From: an uncultured Clostridia bacterium
GTDB taxonomy: Bacteria; Bacillota; Clostridia; Oscillospirales; Ruminococcaceae
Direction: 5' to 3'
Length of the DNA: 15,557 bases
Assembly: GCA_937901465.1 (NCBI GenBank)
Contig: CALGTU010000046.1
Location: 1-15,557, forward strand
The notes under the pieces were generated by a model. That model was given only the letters and a program-made list of their open reading frames with translations. It was not told the origin of the DNA and made no database searches. A program made the position numbers and the translations under genes. Shown here one piece after another: positions 7,400 to 14,382 of the stretch; the stretch's first letter is position 1; every line of letters begins with the position of its first letter.

Positions 7400-8278
7400 C
7401 TATTCGATATTCTGTATCTGTTCTCTGATTTTTTCGATTTCGGATTTTACATCGACAACGATTTTGGTTATCGCGATATCCTGTGCTTTTGAGCCGATTG
7501 TATTTGATTCACGGTTCATTTCCTGAACGAGAAAATCAAGTTTTCTTCCGACAGGTTCATCTGTTTCTAAAAGTTCTCTGAACTGTGAGATATGACTGCG
7601 GAGTCTTACTGTTTCTTCATCAACGGCAATTTTTTCGGAGAAGATTGCTGCTTCTGTTAAAATACGCTGTTCATCTATATTATTATCAGAAAGAATATCT
7701 TTAAGCTTCTGATAAAGACGATTGCGGTAATTTTCTGTTGTTGTGGGTGAAATTTTTTCAACCTCTTCAACCTTTGAAAGAATAAAATCGAGTCTTGATG
7801 AAAGGTCTTCCTTCATCTTTTCGCCCTCGGTTTCACGCATGGAAACAAACCTTGCAACAGCTTCTTCTGCAACAGGCTTTATGTTATTCCAGACGCTTTC
7901 TTCATCTTCAATGATTTTCTTCACGATGAAAACTTCGGGGAATCTTGAAACATGTGAAAGCGTTATATCATCTGTGAGTCCTAAAGACTGATTAGCCTCA
8001 CGGAGTGCATTTATATATCCGTTTGCTACATCAAGGTTTATTGAAATTTCTTCACTTTTACTTCCGCTGTTATAAATCGAAACAGAAACTTCAATCTTAC
8101 CTCTTGAAATACTGCCGTTTAAAAAGGTTTTGAGTTTTTCTTCGAGGTAACCATACATTCTGGGAAGTCTTGCTGAAAAATCGTAATATCTGTTATTGAC
8201 AGACTTTATTTCGACAAGTATATCTGTTCCGTCAACTGTTGCCTGTCCTCTGCCGTAGCCGGTCATACTTTTTATCAC
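7400..8278 (-). CDS. YicC/YloC family endoribonuclease
   Basis: YicC/YloC proteins are ring-forming endoribonucleases; E. coli YicC promotes small-RNA decay and B. subtilis YloC cleaves RNA. The start I prefer is GTG at 8278, giving MIKSMTGYGRG, the family N-terminus, with GAGG 9 bases upstream (292 residues). The longer frame from TTG at 8287 and the internal ATG at 8266 fit less well. The conserved N-terminal part contains SVNNRYYDFSARLPR, and the C-terminal DUF1732-type part contains KLDFLVQEMNRESNTIGSKA and ends in KIREQIQNIE, as is typical. It is the first gene of the housekeeping operon: an extended -10 promoter lies about 50 bases upstream and the terminator of the preceding unit lies before that. 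Confidence 0.95.
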   Translation of the reverse strand: MIKSMTGYGRGQATVDGTDILVEIKSVNNRYYDFSARLPRMYGYLEEKLKTFLNGSISRGKIEVSVSIYNSGSKSEEISINLDVANGYINALREANQSLGLTDDITLSHVSRFPEVFIVKKIIEDEESVWNNIKPVAEEAVARFVSMRETEGEKMKEDLSSRLDFILSKVEEVEKISPTTTENYRNRLYQKLKDILSDNNIDEQRILTEAAIFSEKIAVDEETVRLRSHISQFRELLETDEPVGRKLDFLVQEMNRESNTIGSKAQDIAITKIVVDVKSEIEKIREQIQNIE

Positions 8279-8328
8279 TTGAAACAACCTCGCAATCCTA
8301 TATTTTCCGATAAAATCTCTATCATATA

Positions 8329-8357
8329 ATTATATCACAACACTATAACAAAAGCAA
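8329..8357 (-). promoter_or_regulatory. Extended -10 sigma-A promoter for yicC-rlmN operon
   Basis: On the minus strand a perfect TATAAT (8334 to 8329) is preceded by TG one base before it (extended -10). A weak -35-like TTGCTT lies at 8357 to 8352, with a 17-base spacer. The predicted start of transcription near 8322 gives a leader of about 44 bases to the yicC GTG. It lies just after the terminator of the upstream unit, where a promoter is expected. The call rests on sequence match only. Confidence 0.75.
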
Positions 8358-8364
8358 GGCTTTT

Positions 8365-8405
8365 CAAAACAAAAAGAACATCGGAAGGGTTTACCTTCCG
8401 ATGTT
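8365..8405 (-). terminator. Rho-independent terminator of the carboxyltransferase unit
   Basis: Starting 13 bases after the stop codon, the minus strand has a perfect 12-bp stem (AACATCGGAAGG / CCTTCCGATGTT, outer edges at 8405 and 8377) with a 5-base loop. It is followed by the T-rich run CTTTTTGTTTTG. This is a textbook intrinsic terminator in the minus direction and separates the biotin-dependent unit from yicC. On the plus strand the stem has no T tract after it, so it should act in one direction. Confidence 0.93.
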
Positions 8406-8418
8406 ATGATATTTTAGA

Positions 8419-9816
8419 TTAAACGGGATGAACTTTATTTGCAGCGTCGCCGTGAACACCGTCAATACCGTATTTCTTATTTCTTCTCTTTTCGAAGAAT
8501 TTAGGTGCAACCTGTGGGAACATAGCGTAGCTGAGAACGTCTTCTTCCTGCTGAACCCATTCTGCACATTCGTCACGAAGTTTTTCAAGTTCGGGAGCGA
8601 TATTGTCAGCGGGACGGCATGTGATAGGTTCTTCGCCCTTGAGAATCTGGTTACGGAATTCATCGCTGATTTCAACAGGAGTTTTACCGTATTCACCCTT
8701 AACGAGAGCCTTGAATTCCTTAGTAACAGTCTTGTATCTTTCACCGTTGATAACGTTGAATACAGCCTGTGTTCCTACAATCTGTGATGTAGGTGTTACG
8801 AGAGGAGGATAACCTGAATCCTTACGAACACGAGGAACTTCGTTGAGAACTTCTGTGAGTTTATCTTCCTTGCCTGCCTGCTTGAGCTGTGAGAGAAGGT
8901 TTGAAAGCATTCCTCCGGGAACCTGATAGATAAGAGCGTTAGCGTCAGTAGCGAGCATCTTGGGATCGAGAAGACCGCTCTTGATGTATTTTTCACGAAG
9001 GCCCATAAAGTAATCTCTGATTTCGTTGAGAAGGATAAGGTCAAGACCTGTATCGTATTCTGTTCCCGCAAAAGCGGCAACGATTGATTCTGTAGGAGCG
9101 TGTGATGTGCCGAGAGCAAGAGGAGACATCGCTGTGTCAACAATATCACAACCTGCTTCAACAGCCTTTATTGTACACATTGAGGCAAGACCTGATGTGT
9201 AGTGTGTATGGAGCTGGATAGGAATCTTTACTGTTGCCTTAAGATCCTTAACGAGCTGTTCTGTAGCATAAGGAGTGAGAAGAGCAGCCATATCCTTGAT
9301 ACAGATTGAATCTGCACCTGCTGATTCGATTTCCTTTGCATAGTTACAGTAGTATTCGTTTGTGAAAACTTCACCTGTTGTATAAGAAATAGCAACCTGT
9401 GCGTGTGCGCCTTCTTTTTTAGCAGCCTTGATAGCTGTATCAAGGTTTCTGATGTCGTTTAAAGCATCGAAAATACGGATAATATCAATTCCGTTTGCAA
9501 CTGCTTTCTGAACAAAATATTCGAGAACATCGTCTGCATAATGACGATAACCCAACATATTCTGTCCTCTGAAGAGCATCTGAAGTTTTGTATCGGGCAT
9601 AAGTTTTCTTATGATACGGAGTCTGTCCCATGGGTCTTCATCGAGAAAACGAAGGCATGAGTCAAATGTTGCACCGCCCCATACTTCACATGAATGGAAA
9701 CCAACTTTATTCATTTTGGGAAGAATGGGAATCATATCTTCGATAGGCATACGTGTTGCAATCAGTGACTGATGAGCATCACGAAGGACTGTTTCGGTAA
9801 TCTGTAATTTAGCCAT
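8419..9816 (-). CDS. Pyruvate/oxaloacetate carboxyltransferase subunit (OadA / transcarboxylase 5S type)
   Basis: This subunit moves a carboxyl group between biotin and pyruvate/oxaloacetate. The 465 residues form the TIM barrel plus C-terminal helical (PYC_OADA) domain. The metal and catalytic set is complete: LRDAHQS with Asp13, CIKDM with Lys174 (carbamylated in the family), and LHTHYTSGLA with His203 and His205 as metal ligands. The C-terminal part (about 300-450) contains VPGGMLSNL and VRKDSGYPPLVTPTSQIVG. There is no biotin domain: the protein stops after the helical domain, whereas many OadA proteins run to nearly 600 residues with a biotinyl tail. The carrier is instead the separate gene 20 bases upstream. 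That architecture matches transcarboxylase 5S or split OadA. The ATG has AAGGCGG 7 bases upstream. Substrate pair and direction are inferred. Confidence 0.93.
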   Translation of the reverse strand: MAKLQITETVLRDAHQSLIATRMPIEDMIPILPKMNKVGFHSCEVWGGATFDSCLRFLDEDPWDRLRIIRKLMPDTKLQMLFRGQNMLGYRHYADDVLEYFVQKAVANGIDIIRIFDALNDIRNLDTAIKAAKKEGAHAQVAISYTTGEVFTNEYYCNYAKEIESAGADSICIKDMAALLTPYATEQLVKDLKATVKIPIQLHTHYTSGLASMCTIKAVEAGCDIVDTAMSPLALGTSHAPTESIVAAFAGTEYDTGLDLILLNEIRDYFMGLREKYIKSGLLDPKMLATDANALIYQVPGGMLSNLLSQLKQAGKEDKLTEVLNEVPRVRKDSGYPPLVTPTSQIVGTQAVFNVINGERYKTVTKEFKALVKGEYGKTPVEISDEFRNQILKGEEPITCRPADNIAPELEKLRDECAEWVQQEEDVLSYAMFPQVAPKFFEKRRNKKYGIDGVHGDAANKVHPV

Positions 9817-9836
9817 TTTCGTTCCGCCTTTCTATG

Positions 9837-10217
9837 TTACTGAATAACAACAAGAACATCGTTTGAGTTTACTGTATCGCCCTTGTTTACATTGATAGCG
9901 GCAACCTTACCTGTTGCAGTAGCAGGAATATCGTTTTCCATCTTCATAGCTTCGAGAATGAGAAGAACCTGTCCTTCTGTTACATCGTCGCCAACCTTAA
10001 CCTTGATGTCAAGGATTGTTCCGGGCATAGGAGCAGTTACCTTTGTTCCTTCAACGTTAGCTGCAGGTGCTGCTGCAGGTGCAGGAGCCGCTGCCGGTGC
10101 TGCTGCGGGAGCGGGAGCTGCGGCTACAGGTGCTGCTGCTGCGGGTGCTCCTCCGCCGATTTCTTCAACTGCTACATCGTATGCTTTTCCGTTTACAGTA
10201 ATATTAAATCTTTTCAT
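9837..10217 (-). CDS. Biotin carboxyl carrier protein (transcarboxylase 1.3S / MmdC-like)
   Basis: The product carries biotin and shuttles carboxyl groups between the two carboxyltransferases encoded on either side. Its 126 residues comprise a short N-terminal strand region (MKRFNITVNGKAYDVAVEEI), an almost pure Ala/Pro linker (about 24-53) and a biotinyl domain. The domain contains VTAPMPGTILDIKVKVGDDV and EAMKMEN, with Lys92 as the biotinylation site. The length is close to that of the 1.3S subunit of propionibacterial transcarboxylase. No membrane segment is present, unlike OadG/MmdD-type gamma and delta subunits. The ATG has GGTGG 9 bases upstream. Gaps are 26 bases to the upstream gene and 20 to the downstream one, so the three are almost certainly co-transcribed. 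The linker is locally GC-rich, which creates a long antisense frame of no meaning. Confidence 0.95.
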   Translation of the reverse strand: MKRFNITVNGKAYDVAVEEIGGGAPAAAAPVAAAPAPAAAPAAAPAPAAAPAANVEGTKVTAPMPGTILDIKVKVGDDVTEGQVLLILEAMKMENDIPATATGKVAAINVNKGDTVNSNDVLVVIQ

Positions 10218-10243
10218 ATCTTTTTACCACCTATTCTGTTATT

Positions 10244-11626
10244 TTACAAAGGCATATTGCTATGCTTCTTGGAAAGTCTTGTAACTCTCTTGCCTGAAAG
10301 AACATCAAGAGCAGAAACGATTGTTGTTCTGAGTTCTGCTGCTTCGATTACTTCATCGATAGCGTTCTTTTCAGCGGCAATGATTGCAGATGCTTCGTTT
10401 TCTGCATATTCATCAGCGAGCTGTTTTCTCTTGGCATTGACATCAGCCGCACCTTTAAGTTTGTCATGAGAAAGGAATTCAACTGCTGTTTCGGGAGCCA
10501 TAGGAGTTATAACCGCATCTGAAAGTGCGAAAATCATATCTGAATTTGAGCTTCTGCCTGAAAGTGCTACAAACACAGGGCCGTAAGCCTTTCCTGTGAT
10601 AACAGAAACCTTTACTGTTGTTGCTTCTGCATAAGCTGAAGAAAGCATTGCCATATTTCTTACGCTACCTGCGATTTCAGCTGCTGATGTGCATTCAAAT
10701 CCTTCGCTGTCGATAAGTGTTACAACGGGGATTGAGTAAGCATCACATGTTCTTACGAATCTTGCGAGCTTTGAACAGTCATCAGCTGTGAGTCTTGCGT
10801 CTGTTTTGTTTGTTGCAACAAAACCTACTGTTGCACCCTGAACAGAAGCTAAAGCTGTATATGAAGCTGTTCCGAAATCCTTTGAAAGTTCGATAACGCT
10901 GTTCGCATCAGCTATTGAAGCAACTGCTTTTTCTGCTTCCTTTGAATAAGCAGTTGTGGGTTCATCAAATTCGAACATAGGAACTGCTGAAAGGTTATTT
11001 GCAGGGAGAAGTGAAACAAGTTTTCTTGCTTCTTCTACTGCTGATTTATCATCATCACATACAAGTGTTGTTGTTCCTGACTTTGCGGCACTTTCTGCTG
11101 TTCCTGCTTCCTTATCGAAAGGAGGTGTTACGAAAAGTTCAGCATCTTTTGACATTACAACAAAATCAGCTGAACAAGCTACCATTGCGGCACTGCCTGC
11201 ACATGTTCCTGCGATTACTGAAATCTGGGGAACAACGCCTGAAATGTTGCTTGTCCATTTAAGCATTTCACCGTAAGCTGTGAGTGCTTCAACGCCACCA
11301 TCGATAAACGCACCGTTTGAATCGTGGATACCTACAACGGGAGCACCTGTTTTAGCGGCAAGTTTATAAATCTTTGCAATTTTCGCTGAATGAACAGTTC
11401 CTACTGCACCGCCCTTTATATCTTTATCCTGAGAAAATGCATAGACGGGGTTTCCTTCTACAAATCCGTATGCTGTAACAACGCCTGAGATATCGTTTTT
11501 TTCTCTTGTGAGAGAGCCGATTTCAGTAAATACGCCGTCATCGAAAAGATATGTAAGTCTTTTTCTTGCTACGGAATTCTCATTGGCTTTTCTGAGTTCT
11601 GCAAGTTTTGCGCTCTGGGAATTCAT
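10244..11626 (-). CDS. Divergent acyl-CoA carboxyltransferase (MmdA / PccB / transcarboxylase 12S family)
   Basis: Family members move a carboxyl group between biotin and an acyl-CoA. I start at ATG 11626 (460 residues), 9 bases after AGGAGG; an upstream TTG at 11659 sits at the predicted transcription start and is not credible. Two crotonase-like halves are visible: the N half with VARKRLTYLFDDGVFTEI and AYGEMLKW, the C half with AYAEATTVKVSVITGKAYG, AAEKNAIDEVIEAAELR and a KKHSNMPL tail like the family's KKHGNIPL. It is shorter than typical MmdA/PccB (above 500). Conserved sites differ: DSGGARIQEG reads DSNGAFIDGG (102-111), the first oxyanion loop AGGA reads AGSA (near 143), the C-half PGF reads EGF, and AYGGAY reads AYGPVF (near 348-353). 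The acyl-CoA substrate therefore cannot be assumed to be methylmalonyl- or propionyl-CoA. Confidence 0.85.
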   Translation of the reverse strand: MNSQSAKLAELRKANENSVARKRLTYLFDDGVFTEIGSLTREKNDISGVVTAYGFVEGNPVYAFSQDKDIKGGAVGTVHSAKIAKIYKLAAKTGAPVVGIHDSNGAFIDGGVEALTAYGEMLKWTSNISGVVPQISVIAGTCAGSAAMVACSADFVVMSKDAELFVTPPFDKEAGTAESAAKSGTTTLVCDDDKSAVEEARKLVSLLPANNLSAVPMFEFDEPTTAYSKEAEKAVASIADANSVIELSKDFGTASYTALASVQGATVGFVATNKTDARLTADDCSKLARFVRTCDAYSIPVVTLIDSEGFECTSAAEIAGSVRNMAMLSSAYAEATTVKVSVITGKAYGPVFVALSGRSSNSDMIFALSDAVITPMAPETAVEFLSHDKLKGAADVNAKRKQLADEYAENEASAIIAAEKNAIDEVIEAAELRTTIVSALDVLSGKRVTRLSKKHSNMPL

Positions 11627-11664
11627 AAATATTATCCTCCTCGATAAAAAATATATCAATATAC

Positions 11665-11693
11665 ATTATATCACAAATGGAAATTTTCTGCAA
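11665..11693 (-). promoter_or_regulatory. Extended -10 sigma-A promoter for the biotin-dependent unit
   Basis: On the minus strand TTGCAG (11693 to 11688) and a perfect TATAAT (11670 to 11665) are separated by exactly 17 bases, with an extended TGA before the -10. Transcription would begin near 11658, giving a leader of about 32 bases to the ATG at 11626. The 12-mer TTGTGATATAAT is shared exactly with the yicC promoter. No clear operator palindrome is visible around it. Confidence 0.82.
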
Positions 11694-11719
11694 TAGTTAT
11701 TTGAGCCGATATTTGTAAA

Positions 11720-12073
11720 TTATTTTTTACAACCTTCGCACCCCGACATGACCGATTCTATTGAAGAAAGAACTCCTTCTTCGTCACAAAGATGAAGTTT
11801 CTTTGCCGCATCTTTAACCTCAGGGGCAAAACGGGCTTTGTTTATCCCTAAAAACGAGACTTTGAAAAGTGCTGTTCTTATAATTCCGTCACAAAGATAG
11901 ATATCGTTATTATAAGAAAGTTTATGGATAAAAATTTCTCCGTCTGAAACGGAATAGATACAATATCCATCAACATTATCGCCTGTTACAGCCTCTATGA
12001 TTATGGGATATTCTATACCCGAAATCATCTCTTCATATCCGTTTGTATTTTCTCGCTGATGTATTTCAAGCAT
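11720..12073 (-). CDS. Small uncharacterised protein, possibly GNAT-like
   Basis: I do not firmly recognise this 117-residue protein. It is probably a real gene: its ATG follows the rluB stop by 5 bases and has GAGGG upstream. The middle (about 37-80) alternates predicted strands (DGYCIYSVSDGEIFIHKLSY) with a helix (DGIIRTALFKVSFLGINKARF), an order reminiscent of the strand 4 / helix 3 core of GNAT acetyltransferases, but no acetyl-CoA pyrophosphate-binding loop (Q/RxxGxG/A) is seen. The C-terminus ends in SGCEGCKK, a CxxC pair that could bind metal or form a disulfide. There is no signal peptide or membrane segment. It is the last gene of the scpB-rluB block, and the promoter of the next unit begins about 26 bases beyond its stop. 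Confidence 0.7.
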   Translation of the reverse strand: MLEIHQRENTNGYEEMISGIEYPIIIEAVTGDNVDGYCIYSVSDGEIFIHKLSYNNDIYLCDGIIRTALFKVSFLGINKARFAPEVKDAAKKLHLCDEEGVLSSIESVMSGCEGCKK

Positions 12074-12078
12074 ATTTT

Positions 12079-12813
12079 TTAACCCTCTTTTCCTATTGCG
12101 TTTCTTATAGCACGAAGTTCTTCCGCTGTGAGTTCTCTGTATTCTCCGGGCTTCAACATTCCGAGTTTTAAGGGGCCTATCGAAACACGGCGGAGTCTTG
12201 CTACTTCAAGACCTACTTCTTCACACATTCTTCTTATCTGGCGGTTTCTTCCCTCATAGATTGTTATTCTGAAAACAGAGCGTGTTTTTTCTTGTGAAAG
12301 AACTGTTACCGATGCGGGAGCGGTTCTTTTTCCGTCAAGAACAACACCTTCAGAAAGGCTTACAACCTGTTCATCGGTAAGAGAAGAACGAACTGTTACG
12401 CGATATGTTTTTCCGATATGCTTTGACGGATGCATAATATTATTCGCAAAATCACCATCGTTTGTCAAAAGAAGAAGTCCCTCTGAATTTCTGTCAAGTC
12501 TTCCGACGGGATAAACTCTTTCTTCAACACCTTCTAAAAGTTCGGTAACGCACTTTCTGTCAAGTTCATCAGAAAGAGTTGTAACATATCCACGCGGTTT
12601 ATTGAGCATAAGATAATATTTCTTTCTCTTTTTAACATACTGGATTTTATCTTCGCCGACAGTTATAAGATCTCTCCCGGGGATTGCCTTATCTCCGAGT
12701 GAGCAAGGGTGTCCGTTTACTTTAACCTTTCCCTTAGAGATATATTCCTCTGCTTTTCTTCTTGAACAATAGCCCGATTCGGCTATGATTTTCTGAATTC
12801 TTACCTTTTCCAA
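12079..12813 (-). CDS. rluB: 23S rRNA pseudouridine synthase, RluB/RsuA family
   Basis: This enzyme isomerises a uridine in rRNA to pseudouridine; RluB acts at position 2605 of 23S rRNA in E. coli. The 244 residues have an N-terminal S4 RNA-binding domain (about 3-60: IQKIIAESGYCSRRKAEEYI then KVKVNG). The catalytic domain has GRLDRNSEGLLLLTNDG at 104-120, with Asp107 as the nucleophilic aspartate, and GRNRQIRRMCEEVG in the C-terminal part. The start is TTG at 12813, 8 bases after GGAG. Location after a dac gene and scpB is the common Firmicutes context for rluB (ypuL), which favours RluB over RsuA or RluE/RluF, but the exact target is inferred. spmA and spmB, often present between dac and rluB, are absent. 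Confidence 0.92.
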   Translation of the reverse strand: MEKVRIQKIIAESGYCSRRKAEEYISKGKVKVNGHPCSLGDKAIPGRDLITVGEDKIQYVKKRKKYYLMLNKPRGYVTTLSDELDRKCVTELLEGVEERVYPVGRLDRNSEGLLLLTNDGDFANNIMHPSKHIGKTYRVTVRSSLTDEQVVSLSEGVVLDGKRTAPASVTVLSQEKTRSVFRITIYEGRNRQIRRMCEEVGLEVARLRRVSIGPLKLGMLKPGEYRELTAEELRAIRNAIGKEG

Positions 12814-12839
12814 AAAAATTCTCCGTCCTATAAAAAATT

Positions 12840-13925
12840 TCAGTTTCTTATATTCACATACACATTTTCATCGGCATACAAATCTTCTGTAAAGATGAGT
12901 TCATCGCCGATATAATAATCAATTTCGCCTATTTTTTCACCCTCAAAAACGGGTGCATAAAGAAAAGCGGGAGTTTTTACAATCTTTTTTATGTTTTTAT
13001 ATTCTCCGTCAAAAAGCGAGAGTTTTCCGTCATATTCAGATGAAAGAGATAATGTATCCTTTTCACCTCCGACAACGGAAATCTTCTTCTCGAAAGGTTT
13101 TTTATCCGTTTTATAGCATTTGACTTCTGAAAAGCCGTAATCAAAAAGTTTCTTATGGTCGTTCCAGTCGTCAGATGCCGAAAGTGTTACTGCTATAAGT
13201 TTCACTCCGTCTTTTTCGCAGGCGGAAACAAGGCATCTTCCCGCTTCATCGGTAAATCCTGTTTTAACACCTATGCAACCGTCATACATAGAAAGAAGTT
13301 TATTGGTGTTATAAAGGGTTCTTCTATATGGCGGATTGCCGTATTCGGTTGTGATTTCAGTTTGCGAACAGATATCCAAAAAATCAGGGTTTTTCAGTGC
13401 TTCACGGGTAAGGATTGCCATATCATAAGCCGTTGAATAATGGTTTTCATCGTGAAGTCCCGAAGGGGTTATAAAATGAGAATTTTCCATTCCGATTTCT
13501 TTTGCACGATTATTCATCATATCCGAAAATGAAGACAAATCCCCCGCGAGTTTAACAGCTGTCGCGTTTGCGGCATCGTTACCCGAAGGAAGAAGCATTC
13601 CATAACAAAGAATTCTTTTTGTTACGATATCTTTCTCGCAAAGTCCCATAGAAGAACCTTCGACTTTTATAGCATCGCTATCAACCATAAACGGTTCATC
13701 GAGATTATCGCTTTCAAGACAAAGAAGAGTTGTCATTATCTTTGTTGTGCTTGCCACAGGTCTTTTTTCGTTTTCGTTTTTAGCATAGATTACCCTGCCT
13801 GACATAGCATCGATAAGCACGGCACTTTCTGCCGAAACGACGGGTTTATCATCGGCAAAAACCGAAACAACCGCAGATACAGCAAAAACCAGCACCAAAG
13901 AAATAACAACAGATATTCTTTTCAT
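12840..13925 (-). CDS. dacF: D-alanyl-D-alanine carboxypeptidase (DacF-like penicillin-binding protein)
   Basis: The enzyme trims the terminal D-Ala from peptidoglycan stem peptides outside the membrane; DacF/DacB types act on the spore cortex. I start at the ATG at 13925 (361 residues, MKRISVVISLVLVF), with GGCGG 7 bases upstream. An ATG 15 bases earlier lies within that ribosome-binding-site region and adds only MGGGF. An N-terminal signal peptide runs to about residue 24 (VFA then DDKP). The peptidase S11 triad of motifs is complete: STTK (59-62, Ser59 nucleophile, Lys62), SGN (114-116) and KTG (221-223). A beta-rich C-terminal domain (about 265-361) follows. No clear C-terminal amphipathic anchor is obvious. 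The ribosome binding site is within a predicted hairpin with the gerW-dacF spacer. DacF subtype is inferred from context. Confidence 0.92.
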   Translation of the reverse strand: MKRISVVISLVLVFAVSAVVSVFADDKPVVSAESAVLIDAMSGRVIYAKNENEKRPVASTTKIMTTLLCLESDNLDEPFMVDSDAIKVEGSSMGLCEKDIVTKRILCYGMLLPSGNDAANATAVKLAGDLSSFSDMMNNRAKEIGMENSHFITPSGLHDENHYSTAYDMAILTREALKNPDFLDICSQTEITTEYGNPPYRRTLYNTNKLLSMYDGCIGVKTGFTDEAGRCLVSACEKDGVKLIAVTLSASDDWNDHKKLFDYGFSEVKCYKTDKKPFEKKISVVGGEKDTLSLSSEYDGKLSLFDGEYKNIKKIVKTPAFLYAPVFEGEKIGEIDYYIGDELIFTEDLYADENVYVNIRN

Positions 13926-13930
13926 AAAAC

Positions 13931-13969
13931 CACCGCCCATAAAAGATTTTACATCATTTTATGGCGGTG
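13931..13969 (-). other. Bulged hairpin covering the dacF ribosome binding site
   Basis: In the minus-strand transcript, CACCGCCATAAAA (13969 to 13957) pairs with TTTTATGGGCGGTG (13944 to 13931), with a single bulged base and a 12-base loop. The 3' arm contains the GGCGG element serving the dacF start at 13925, and the alternative upstream ATG. Only four T residues follow, so it is a weak terminator candidate. Blocking of the ribosome binding site, or transcript processing between gerW and dacF, are equally possible. Confidence 0.6.
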
Positions 13970-13978
13970 ACCGGATTT

Positions 13979-14356
13979 CTATTCTTCTTTTTTGCCTTTA
14001 TCCAAAAGTCCCTGAACCTTATCGAAAACTTCGGGAACGAGGTTTACGATAGCGTTGGGAAGTTTAGCGTCAACTGACATCTGAAGGAGCTTTACATCTC
14101 CGTTTGAAACAACGATAAATGCGAGAGGCTGGATTGATACGCCTGCACCGGCACCACCGCCGAAAAGTTCATTTGTGTTTTTTGTGGGGAGGTCAGATCC
14201 GCCCGATGCAAAACCGAATGATACCTTTGAAACGGGAATGATAACTGTTCCGTCAGGAGACTGGATAGGTGTTCCGATAATGGTGTTTACATCAACCATT
14301 TCCTTGATTTTTTCCATACTTACTCCCATAAGGTCTTTGATAGGATGTTCGCTCAT
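13979..14356 (-). CDS. gerW: GerW/YtfJ family sporulation protein
   Basis: YtfJ (GerW) is a spore-associated protein of B. subtilis needed for normal germination; its biochemical activity is unknown. The 125 residues match the family along their whole length: HPIKDLMGVSMEKIKEMVDV, NTIIGTPIQSPDGTVIIPVS, KVSFGFASGGSD, a glycine-rich FGGGAGAGVSIQPLAF (about 65-80) and VPEVFDKVQGLL near the end. There is no signal peptide or transmembrane segment. The ATG start has GAAAGGAAG about 9 bases upstream, and the gene lies 26 bases after the DUF2953 gene. The order scpB-DUF2953-gerW-dacF is common in Clostridia. Presence of gerW suggests, but does not prove, that the organism or its lineage forms spores. 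Confidence 0.94.
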   Translation of the reverse strand: MSEHPIKDLMGVSMEKIKEMVDVNTIIGTPIQSPDGTVIIPVSKVSFGFASGGSDLPTKNTNELFGGGAGAGVSIQPLAFIVVSNGDVKLLQMSVDAKLPNAIVNLVPEVFDKVQGLLDKGKKEE

Positions 14357-14382
14357 AATAAATAACTTCCTTTCGTTATGGC

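Noticed and set aside
8391..8744. Minus-strand 117-codon frame overlapping the end of the carboxyltransferase subunit gene
   Set aside because: It is a shifted frame inside a well-supported gene and runs into the terminator stem; no ribosome binding site or homology.
9883..10284. Plus-strand open frame of 133 codons opposite the biotin carrier gene
   Set aside because: It exists because the Ala/Pro linker (GCN/CCN codons) lacks stops on the other strand. It has no family match and runs antisense to a certain gene.
11627..11659. TTG start extending the CoA carboxyltransferase by 11 residues
   Set aside because: It coincides with the predicted transcription start and lacks a ribosome binding site, while ATG at 11626 has AGGAGG at a good distance.
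11713..11732. 7-bp inverted repeat TTGTAAA/TTTACAA over the stop codon of the small ORF as a terminator
   Set aside because: The stem is short, almost all A-T and has no T tract on the minus strand. It could equally be chance in AT-rich DNA.
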